NCBI RefSeq assembly: GCF_014898055.3
Contig: NW_023605305.1
Coordinates: 117,998,234 to 118,062,233, forward strand
Source: Talpa occidentalis
Taxonomy: Eukaryota > Chordata > Mammalia > Eulipotyphla > Talpidae
Direction of reading: 5' to 3'
Length of the DNA stretch: 64,000 nucleotides
Notes under the pieces: model-generated
The model's input: the letters and a program-made list of their open reading frames with translations, nothing else
Told to the model about the DNA's origin: nothing
Databases searched by the model: none
Part shown: piece by piece, positions 11,020-21,200 of the stretch
Layout: each line of letters starts with the position of its first letter
How positions within the stretch are numbered: position 1 is the first letter of the stretch
Position numbers and translations under genes: made by a program

Positions 11020-12052
11020 CAGGTGGAGCTGTGGGGCGGGGGCCAGGCACCCACACGCGCAGCCTGGGTGGCCGGGGCTGCTGCCCTGCGGGCGAGGTGG
11101 CCTCTGGAAGCGGGCGGGGAGCTCCCCTGCGCGGGTCCGGGATGCAGGAGGACCAGAGCAGGACCGCGGGGCTCGGCGCAGCCAGCCACGGCTCCTGCGC
11201 GCAGAGGGCACTGGATGGGGACACGAGGCTCAGAAAGGCCGGGCAGGCCGGTGCCTCCTCTCTCCGCTGCCCTCGGCGGGCGGCCACACACCAGGAGGCC
11301 CCGGGCGGGGCCAGGGCGGCTTCCCGGGCGGGGCTGGGCGGGTGCCGGGCGCTGTCTGCGCGTTTCTCCTCGGCGCGCCTCGCAGCCCGGGCGGCGGCCC
11401 CTGCCCTGCGCAGTCGCGGCGGCGCGGTCCTCCGAGCGCAGCCCAGCACGCGTGGGGCGCAGGGAGGGGCCCCCCAGCAGCTCCCGTGGGCGCGGCCCCG
11501 CTCCCCTGCTCCCGGGCAGCGGACGCCGGGCCGGGCCGGGCCGGGCCGGGCCGGGCCGGGCCGGGCCGGGCCGGGCCGGGGAGGCGCGGTCTGCGTCGCT
11601 TGGGTGCGGCCCCCGCGCGGGCAGAGCGCGCCGGCCCGGCCCGGCCCCGGGGCTCCGGCGCGACGGGCGGGTCCAGGGGGCGGCGCGGAGGGGGGGCGCC
11701 GGCCGTGACCTCGGACGCGAGAGGCTCCCCGAGGCCAGGGCGCCCCGCGCGGCGCGGCCGGGGCCCAGCAGGGGGCGGGCGGGCCCCGCCGCCCGGGCGG
11801 TCACCTGCCCGCGCCCCGCGCCCTCCGCGGCCGGCCCGGCGGCCGCCGCGTCCCCGCGCCCGCGCCCGCGCGCGCCGCCCCCCGCGGGCGGGCGCGGCCC
11901 GGACCCGCCCCCGGAGGGCGGGGCGCGCGGGGGGCGGGCGGCGGGCGGGCGGCCTCGGGTTGCGGCCCGCCCCGGCGCCGGCGTGGCCCCGCCCCGGGCC
12001 GGGAGGGGCCGGGCCCGCCGGCCGCGCCCCGCCCCGGCCGCGCGCCGGGCGC
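11020..12052 (+). promoter_or_regulatory. WNT9A: WNT9A upstream CpG island
   Basis: Very high CpG density rises from about 11.0 kb and continues through exon 1 into intron 1 (to about 13.5 kb). Many GGGCGGGG/CCCCGCCC Sp/KLF-type sites lie at 11880-12040, just before the TATA-like box. The CCGGG tandem at 11526-11580 is embedded in it. Confidence 0.75.
11526..11580. repeat. (CCGGG)11 pentanucleotide tandem repeat
   Basis: Eleven perfect copies of CCGGG lie in the WNT9A promoter island, about 500 bp upstream of the predicted transcription start. Every unit carries a CpG and a G-run. Confidence 0.95.
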
Positions 12053-12058
12053 TATAAG
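12053..12058 (+). promoter_or_regulatory. WNT9A: TATA-like box of WNT9A (TATAAG)
   Basis: GCTATAAGAGG is the only TATA-like sequence in this GC desert. It sits 74 bases before the conserved ATG, so a start of transcription near 12083 and a short 5'UTR are expected. This is inferred; no transcript data are available. Confidence 0.65.
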
Positions 12059-12101
12059 AGGGCGGCGGCCGCGGCGCGCCCTGCGCGGAGCCGGGAGCGC
12101 G

Positions 12102-12220
12102 ATGGTCAGCGCCGCGGCGCGGCAAGATGCCGGAGGGGCCCCCGCTGGCGCGCTGGCCGGCCGCGGCCTTCGCGCTGACGCTGCTGCTCGCCGCGCTGCG
12201 CCCTCGGCCGCCTACTTCGG
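12102..12220 (+). other. WNT9A: Upstream ATG in frame with WNT9A exon 2
   Basis: An ATG at 12102 has G at -3 and G at +4, a good Kozak context. Its frame has no stop through the exon 1 donor, and with 119 bases it joins exon 2 in the correct phase. It would make a 370-residue protein starting [12 protein letters not shown], ending the exon in SAAYFG, but without a hydrophobic signal peptide. In a normal WNT9A this ATG would open an out-of-frame upstream ORF; here it is in frame only because exon 1 is one base short. Gene predictors may choose it; I consider it unlikely to be the real start. Confidence 0.55.
12127..12220 (+). CDS. WNT9A: WNT9A coding exon 1 (signal peptide; one base short)
   Basis: From the ATG the frame reads [18 protein letters not shown], then a Leu/Ala-rich signal-peptide core through ALRP (residue 26). 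The conserved continuation SAAYFG is present but in the next frame: the DNA has CGCCCTCGG where CGCCCCTCGG would keep frame, near 12201-12204. Donor: TTCGG|GTAGGT with the intron at 12221. Either a lost C in a GC-rich homopolymer (assembly error) or a genuine frameshift. Confidence 0.88.
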
Positions 12221-15200
12221 GTAGGTGCCTGCGGCGGGCGGCGGGCGGGCGGGCGGGCGGGCGGGCGGGGGCGCGCGGCCGCGGGCGGGGCCGGGCGGGG
12301 GCGGCCGGCGGGGGCGCGGCCGGCCGGACCCGGGGCGCCCCGCGGCGGGCGGGGCGCGGGCGCGGGGACCCCCGCCCCGCCGGGCCGGGCCGCCGAGCGC
12401 GCGGCGCCTGCGTCCCCGCCGCGCCGCCCCGCCCCGCGCCCGCGGGAAGTTAATTCAACAACAACAGAAAATACGCTCAAAATCCAGATGTTCCCCGCTC
12501 CGAGCCCCGCGGGGAGGCGGCTCCGGCCGGAGGAGTTTGTTTTCCTGGCGCTGCGCCTCCCGCGCCGCTCGCGCGGCCGCCCCGGGCGCGCCTGTCGCAC
12601 CGGCCCGAGCGCGGGGCCCCGGCGGGCCCGACGCCGCCTCCCGCGGGCCCGGGCCGGCCCCGGCGCTCCGGCGCGCCCGCCCCCCGCGCCCCGCGCCCCC
12701 GCGCCCGCGCCCGCCCGGCGCCCGCCCGGCGCCCGGCCCGCGCCCCCGGGCCCTGGGGGCGCGCAGGGGCGCCCGCGGGCTGGGGCGCGGCCGGGCGCGC
12801 GGCGCCCCCCGCCGCCTCCCCCGCCCGGCGCCGCCCGTCACCTGCTCCGCCGCGCGCCCGGCCGGCAGGGGGCCCCGTCGGCGCGGGATGCGGGCGCGGG
12901 CCGCGAGCCCTGCAGGTGTATCCTGTTCTCAAAGAAAATAAAATATTTTCCTGGGAAACTTTCCCTTTGTGTTTTTCTTTCTCCGCCTGCGCCTTTCTCC
13001 TGGGTCGTCTCCCGGGGTCAGCCCGGTGTCTCCGGCCCGGCCCGCCCTCCCCGGCTCTGGCGCGGCTGGGCCCGGCTTCGCCCGGCGGGCAGGAGGAGGG
13101 CCGGAGCCGCGGGCAGGAGGAGGGCCGGAGCCGGCCGTCTGGCCGCAGGTCGGCGTGAGTCACGGGCCTGGGCAGCCGCGGCGCCTCGGGCCCTGCAGCC
13201 CCGCGCGGGGCAGCGGCTCGGGCACACCCGGGCTGGTCTGCGCGGCCGCTCGGGAGACGGGGCTGGCGGGGCCTCCCCGCTCGCCTCCCCGCCCCGGCCC
13301 GGCCTGCGCGTGGGCCCGGCGGCCGTCGGCGGGGCTGCGGGAGAGCCCTGCCCCGCGCCGCTTGTGCCACCTGTGCTGGCCCCGCGCAGGCGGACGCCTG
13401 GGGTCCTGCGGGCGGGGGCGCGGCTGTCAGAGGTGCGGCTCGGGGCGGGCGGGAGCACGGGCAGCGCCAGGCGCTGGGCCTGGCCCACGGAGGCCAGGGC
13501 GGGGCGGCCGGCCGGGGTCTCTCTCCGCGCAGGGCTGCCTTCTGGGCCAGAGGGACCGGCCGCCGGGCCTGGGGCCTTTGCTCCGGCCTGGCCAGGGAGG
13601 GCGGAGCGGGCGGCCCAGCAGTGACAGGAGCTGCCGGGCCTCTCCGCGGTGCCCCGCGGCTCCCGGCGCGCCGAGGGAGCCGGGAGCTGCGATCCAGGCC
13701 GCTTCTCCCTTCCCCCTCTCGAAAGCCCTGCCTGGCACGAGGCTCCCAGGCAGGAACGCAGCTCCAGTTACAGCCCAGAAACCCAGAGAGGCTGGCCTGG
13801 GGGAGGGTCACGTGGGCAGGAGCCCTCCCCACCCCCTCCCGGCGGCCTCAACCCAACCGCCTGCCGGGCCGGCCCTGCTGCCCCTGCTCACCTCAGCCAC
13901 CAGGCGGGACCCCGGGCCCCTGCCCGCCGGGAGGGGCACGCCTCGCTGGCTGCGGGCCCGGCCACGAGCAGCAGGTGGTGCGTCCGTCTGGGTGTCCTGG
14001 GCTGCAGGGCTGTCTGCGCCGGGCTGGACAGCCTGGCCCGGTGCCCTCTGGAAGGAGGGGTGAGCCGGCCCCAGCAGCAAGGGGCCAGCCAGAGGTTTCG
14101 GGGGCAGACTTGGGCCCGGCGCGGGGCCTAGGTGCTTGAGCGCCTCGGACTGTGCTGGCAGGGAGGACTCTCCTGCGCCCTGCCCCTTCTTGGCATCCTC
14201 TTGGGGAGAGGCTGGAGCTGCTCAGGAAGGGCAGCCCTGACCCGGGGGCGTGCCTGGGCTCCCCCACGCCTGCCCTTTCTTACGGATACTGGGGGCTGGG
14301 GCATCCCCAGCAGGGGGCTGGGGGCAGGTGCGGGGAGGGAGCCCCGAGACTCCCCTGAGGGGCGCTCTTCTGAAGCAGCAGAGTGGTGTCCTGCGAGCCT
14401 GGGTGCGCCCCTAGTGTTGCCGCACCCTTTCCTCTGTGGCTGGCTCGGGAGAGCCCAGGCCTGCTCCGGGAGGGAGCGGCCCACACGGCCCTAGAGCTCC
14501 CTCCTGCCGGCACCATCTCTCTCTTTTTTTTCCTTTTAAAAATTTATTTATTTATTTATCTATACAAGCACTGGGGACAGTCAGAAGCGCGGGAGGGTGA
14601 GAGAATTCACCAGAGCCAGAGCGGGGAGCAGAGCAGGCAGAAGGACCGAAGGACACTGCTGGGGGAGCAGCGGGCGGCAGGAGGGGTCTGTTGCGCCATG
14701 CGGGACCCTTGCTGCCGCTGGAGGCTGGGGATGGAACCGGCGCTGCAGAGGCTGCGGGCAGCTTCACAGCCCAGCGCTCAACTGCTGCGCCACCGGGGAG
14801 GCCCTGGCACCATCTCTTGAGGACAGATGGGGTGCCTGGACCCCTGTGGGTCCCAGCCGAGAGTGCAAAGCGGCTCCTGCTCCTGAGACACCCCCTCCCT
14901 GTGAGGCTCGGCCTAGAGGGCCGGGTTTTGAGGCTTCAGCACATCTGCTGGGCTGCGTGGCCAGCACTGCTGTGATTCCAGAGTGTCCCAGTCGCCCGCC
15001 CCACGCATCTCAGGTGCCAAGCGCTGCCTGCCCGAGGCCCCTCCCTCGCCAAGGGCGCGCAGTCCAGGCTGCCCCCCGCGCCAGCCTGGCTGTGATGGAT
15101 GGCCGCGCACGTCTTCTTGCGTGTGCTTGCGTTTCCCCCGGGGGTTGTGCCTGGAGCAGAACTGCTGGATCAGAGGAGAATTCTCCGCGTGACTTTTGGA

Positions 15201-18200
15201 GGAGCAGGATGTCCCTCCACTTACACCCCCACGGGCCGCAAGGCTTCCCTCGCTCCCTGGCCTCTCTGGCCTTGTTCTCTGCTTTTCAAAAAGCTGCTTT
15301 TGCCATCAGGGTGGGTCGAAACAGCAGCTCCTTGCAGTTCTGGTCAGCACCTTCTGCGGCTGTGGCCACCGACTTGTGTGTCGCCTTTGGGGAATTGTCA
15401 GACCCGCTGCCCAGGTTTTGGTCAGGTCGCCTGTCATCTCGTTGGGTTTCAGGAGCTCTTTATTTATGCTGGGCCCAGGCAAGCCTGCCTCCTGACCAGC
15501 AAGGCAGCAAGCTGTCCCGCCCCTGCCCAGAGGCTGGGCTCAGGCCTCAGCATACTTCCTCCTGTCCGGGCCTCCCTGACCACAGGGCACCGGCGTCAGG
15601 AGGCCCCCTTCTTCCAAAGCCTGACCCGGGGCCCAGTGGGCTCAGGAGCCGCCCTGGCGGGGCCGTGCTGCTGGGCTGTGCTTCCCGCAGCTGCGCGCAG
15701 GGGGCCGTGCCCCTCACCCCGCCTGGCGGTGAGGCCACCTCTGCTGCCCCCAAGGACTAGGCGCACTGGCTGCTGGGCGGAGGGTGCCCAGCGGTCCCTG
15801 GAGTGGGTGGAGGGGACGGAAAGCTGGGCGCAGGGTTGTGCCCGAGGTGGACAGCTGGGCCGGCAGCCCCGTGTGTGCTGGGGTGTCCGGGTGACCCTGG
15901 GGGTGGCTGTGGGCTGAGCAGCAGATCTTGGAATCAGGTAGAGACGCATCCCAGCAGTGCCCAGGCAGCCCACCCTGTGTGGGCCTGTGAGGGGCCAGGT
16001 GTGGGGTGGGGAGGCCTGTGTGGTGTGGGCTCTGGGAAGGGGCCTGCCGGCGTGACCTGGGGGGATGGAGGTGCGCGGGAGGGGCCAGGCCCGCCCAGGA
16101 GGAGCTACTCAACCCCGTCTGGGCTGGTCTGCTTGGCGGTCTGAGGCCGCGGCGGCAGGTGCTCCGGCGGGTGGTGGGCGCCCGCGGGTGCAGGCCAGGC
16201 CTAGGCGGGCGGGAGACCCACCTGGCTCCCTCAGCTGCGCGAGCAGATGTCCCGGCACAGCCGGCGGCGTCTGGATGGGACAGCTGGCCTGGTCTGCTCC
16301 CGTCCTCGCGCTGTGGCCCAGCACCCGCTGCTGAGGCACCGTGGCCGGCTGGCGCCTAGGGCGGGCGTGGGGACAAAAGGCCAGCATGGGGGACCATCCT
16401 CCTGGGGAGCACCCCCGGTGGCGGGGCTTCCCTGGCATAGAAGGCGATGCCTGTTGCGGGGCCTAGTCCTGGGGCTCCTCCCTCTGTGCATTGTCCCCAT
16501 GGGGGCCGCCGCACCCACCGCTCACCCGCAGGCCAGCCCTGTGTCATGGGGTGGTGGTGGAAGAGGCCCCTCTGTAGCCGCCGCCTCCAGGCTGCCGTCG
16601 GGCTGTGCGCTCTGTCTGTGGGCGGCCCGTCCCCGGGGCCCTGGCCGGGTCTTCCTGGAGGGCCTCTTCCCCAGCCCTGGCCGCATGCCTGAGGCCTGCG
16701 GGGCTCCAGCCCGGCTCTCGCTCTGGCCCCGGCCACCCCTGGCGGCCCCGACTCCGGGGACCGCACCAGCTTGTGCCGTGGACTCTGGGGCCGGGTGGGC
16801 ATAGCAGCCCCAGCCGCGGGCCCGGGAGCTGGCTGGACGCTGAGGCAGGGCCCTGCGGAGCTCGGGCGTGGGAGGCCCCGCGGTGAGGCAGCAGGGTTGG
16901 GGTGACGCGGGCACCTGGAGGGGCAGCCGGGCCAGTGGCAGGTGGCTGGGCCGGGTGGGGCGGCAGCGGCAGCCGGGGCCGACCTGGGTGGCAGCGGGGC
17001 CCGGCTCCGTGACCTGAGGCCCGGCCGCCTGGGCCTTCCCGCCCCTCCCCGCGGTTCCCGGCTGGCCCGCTGCCTCGGGCCGCAGGAGGAAGCCCGGCCG
17101 CCCAGCTGGCAGGCCCGCCTCGGACGAGGGAATGGAAAAAGGCAAACCTCAGGCTGCGTTTGTTTTTCTTCGCGATACCTGAGGTAGACGCGGCCAGGGG
17201 AAGTGGCCTGGAGGTCTGGGCCGCCGGGAGAGGCTGCCAGCGACTCCCAGGCCAGAGGACGTCAGAGACGCGTCCGGAGGCCTTGTCGCCCGGACAGATG
17301 GAGCCGCCGCGGCCACCCCGGGCCACCCGCGGGGCGGGCCCCGTCTGCCGGCAGGGGGCTGGTCGCCGAGGGGGGGCCCTGCATCTTGGGGCCCAATTCC
17401 CTCCCACCTGTCCTGGGGTATCGGCCCGGCAGCCTGTGGCCTCCTGGAGACTGCGCCGACCCGGCCCAGAGGTGGCTGCACTGGTCCTCCATGGAGCTCT
17501 GTGTGCTGCTGCGGCCACCAGCGGGCCTGGTCCCGGGCAGCTCCAGCGTCCTGCTCTGATTGGGCGGTCAGCCAGTTCTGGGGCGAGGGTGGGCTGTGCC
17601 CTGCATCTGGACACCAGTGCCACGCCTGGCTGCAGGCTGTGGGTCACGGCCATGTGGGGATTGAGGGGTGAGCTGAGCCCGAGTCGGCCAGTGCCCCGGG
17701 GGGGTGGGGGGTGGAGCAGGGGGCTGACCGAAAGGCCCCCTGCCCTGGCCTGTGGGTGCCGTGAGGGGCGGGCAGGGGCCTGGTGGCCCTCTCAGTGCGG
17801 GGCCAGCGGCCCCAGGGACACAGGGTGCTGGCCTGGCGGGTGCCCAGCCCCATGCTTGGGTGGGGGCCGCGGGGCATGGTGGGGGGGGGACAGGGGGATG
17901 GAGGGTTAATCTCAGAGCCGTTTTCTCAGCACTTGAGTTTGTTTTGAATTTGATTCACACAGAAACGAAACACCGTCTGGTGGGCTGAGGTTTCCTTGGC
18001 AGGGCGCTGCGCTTCTGAGACTCGGGCCGCCCGCCCTCCGCCCCGCCGTCCGGCTCCCACACCCCAAGCAGGGCTGCGGGCAGGGTGGCCCTGGCGTGGC
18101 CGGGCCTGCGGGTAGGAGGCAGGGCCCTTGGCCCCTGTCCATTGGCCCATCTCCCAGCACGGAGGCTGCGGGCGGGCCTGGGCGGTGCGGGACCAGCCAT

Positions 18201-21200
18201 CCCCCGTTGCCACCTGCACGGCCCCCCCTCTGGCAGTGCCCGTCTGGCCACCTGGTTGCCGGGAGCAGGTGTGAGGGAGTGTGGTGGAGGGGCGCTGAGG
18301 GGCAGCTGGTCCCCGCAGCCCCCGGCCTCACCTATGGGGGCTCTGGCGTCTCCGGGTCTGTCCATCCCCAGTTCTTTCCTGCCCTCCTGCAGGCTGAGCT
18401 GCAGCCTGGGGTGGCCCCGAGGGCTTCTGTGCAGAGGCCTGTCCACAGCTCTGGGCTTTCCGGCAGCACGAGGCCGCCACCTCTACTGTAGACTGATGAC
18501 CTCTGCGGCCACCAGCTGCCCCGCTCACAGAGCTGACCTGCGAGAGAACTGGGGTGCCCGCAGCCCCTGGCCCACGCCGCTGGGACCCCCTCTCTGCCGG
18601 GAGAGATAAGCTGGGTGTCTGCAAAGAACGAGAAACCACAAAAACTGACCCAGCAAGTTTGGAAAAACCGAGCAGAACCGGGGAAAACATTTCAGTAACG
18701 ATCCGAGGCCAGATTAGAAACAGCTGAAGAGAATTAGCAAACTGGAAGGCGGATCAGAAGAAGTTACGGAGTGGCCGGCGGGGGAGGCCAGCAGCCTGCC
18801 CGAGCAGGTGGGCTGGCCGGGTGGGGGCGTCTGAGCAGAGGGCAGAGGACTTTCAGGGTCTGCTGTGTGGCTGCAGGAAGCCCGGCAGTGCCCAGGCGGG
18901 AAAAAGGAACGCTTGGCGGGGCCAGGACTCTCTGGGCCACAGACCCACGGAGGCCGCACGGGAGGGAGGCAGGGAGGCGGGTCCTCTGGGAGGAGGCCAA
19001 GCAGAGGCCTGCGGGTGCAGGCTGGGAGGGGGAGCACCGCGCTGGGGCACAGTGGGGGCCTCCGGGGTGCCCCTCCCCCACCAGGCCCAGAGGGGGGCCC
19101 ACGTGGACCCAGGACAGGGGACTGAGACAGTGAGGAAAGCCTGAAATTGCTGGGGGGCACCTGGAATGAGAGGTCTGGGGGGGGGCAGCAGAGAAGCAGT
19201 GGCTGGCGGGCGGTGTGGACCGGCGAGGGCAGGCCAGAGGCGGGGAGAGGGACGCTTTGTCCCAGCTGTGAGGGGACGAGAGGGTGGCCGGCCACGGCCT
19301 CTGGGGCAGCGGTCAGCGGGCGGAGGAGCCCAGGCGCCCTTCCCGGCCCCAGGCCCACCTCCTGCCATGCACGAGGGGCGCACCCGCACCTCCAAGGGCC
19401 GAGAACAGACTCCCCGTGGAAGGCCAGTGGGGATCTGGGGGTGGGGGGGCTTCTTTTCAGGGCAGTGAAAATCCCCGCGAGTGGGGTGCACGGAGGGGTG
19501 GGATGTGCAGGCCCTGAGGGACGGCTCCTCTCAATACAGTTGCTCAGAAGGAGGACGAGGAGCTGGTGGGAACGCGTCTTCCCCCCTGGGGGGCGGCCTG
19601 CGTGGCTCTAAGGCGGGTGTATGGGCCGGGCCTCCTGGGGCGTCTAGGGTGCTGGTCAGGTTGAGCCGCATAGCCGCGGAGGGGCCCCGCCAGGCCCCGC
19701 CCCCCCACCCGGGTCCTGGCTGCCCAAGGAGTGGGGGCGGGGCCTGCGGCCATCGTGGGGCACCTGCCTGGCCCTGCTAGGGGCGCCCCTCCCCCCCCCC
19801 CCCCCCGCTCCAGCGTGGAGCAGGACCACAGCCAGGAGGAGGCCAGGGGATGGCTCATGTGGGCCCCCGGGGACAGCGAGACAGGCCTGCGGCACTGGGG
19901 ACAGCCCCGAGCTGGGGAGACACTCGTTGCACACTCACTGCCCTGAGAGTCTGGTGGTGGATGTGTGTGGGGTGTGGTTTGTGGGGTGTGTGTATGTGAT
20001 GTGGGGTGGTTTGTGCGGTTTGTCGTGTGTGGTTTGTGGTCTATGTATGTGGTGTGGGGGGTGTGTGGGGTGTGGTGTGTGTGGTTTGACATGTGTGGTT
20101 TGTGGTGTGTGTATGGGGGTGTGTGTGTATGTGTATGGAGGGGTGAGTGTATGTGGTGTGTGGGGGATGTTTGTGAGGTGGTGTGTGCAGTTTGTCGCAT
20201 GTGGTATGTGTGGTTTGTGGTATGTGTATGTGTGTGGTGTGTGGGGTGGTGTGTGTGTGGGGTAGTATGTGCAGTTTGTCATGTGTGGTATGTGTGGTTT
20301 GTCGTGTGTGTGGGGTGGTGTATGTGGTTTGTCGTGGGGGTGTGTGAGGCATGGTTGCGCGGTTTGTCATGTGTATGGTTTGTGGTATATGTGTGGTGGG
20401 GGTACGTAGTTTGTGGTGTGGTGTCATGCGTCGTGTGTGTGTGCGTGTGTCCCCATGGAGCCTGCTGGAAGGACTCTGGCAGCAGCCAGTGGGCAGCAGG
20501 GATGCTCCTGTGGTCAGGCTGCGGGGTGGGCGAGGTGGCGCTGGCAGAGCAGGGCCCAGAGCCCGTTGGCAGCTGCGGGGCAGGGCGAGTGGCCCCGTGG
20601 AGGGGAAGGGGGTGCCTGCAGATGGGGGTCAGACTGTGGCCCTGGGGACCCTGGAGGGCCAGCGGGCAGCCCCCCACTCTGTGCTTCCTCTCGGGGACCC
20701 TGAAGGGCGGGCAGTGCTGGGGAGTGTCCGGGCCGCAGACGCCAGGCCACGCGTCACCTCTTCCCAGGAAGCGGGGGCTGGTGCTGCTGCCTGGGCCTGG
20801 CCTCCTGCCGTCCAGGGGACGGCCGTCCAGGGGGCTGCCGCTGTGGGCAGCCTGCCCAGCTTGCCTCCTCCGCACGCCTCCTGGGCAGGCCGTGCCACAC
20901 TCGCCTGTCCTGGGCCAGACTCCCGCTGGGCGGTGGTGGCAGGTGCACTGGCCTAGGGTGGGCAGCGGGCTGGCCAGCCGCCTGGGGGCCCTTTCCACAA
21001 GGGCCCAGCCCCTGGAGACCAGGGAGGGGCGGGCCCCAGGCCACCAGGGTGTGGACCCTGTCAGCGCCCAGCGCCAAGAACCATGGGGGCCGCTGGGCAG
21101 CCTGGGGGGGCCCCTGAGTGGGGTCCATGCCTGCTCTGTGGAGGGGCCCCGCAGGCTGGGTTTCAGGACGCCCTTCAGCCCTGAGCTTGGGTGGGGGCCT

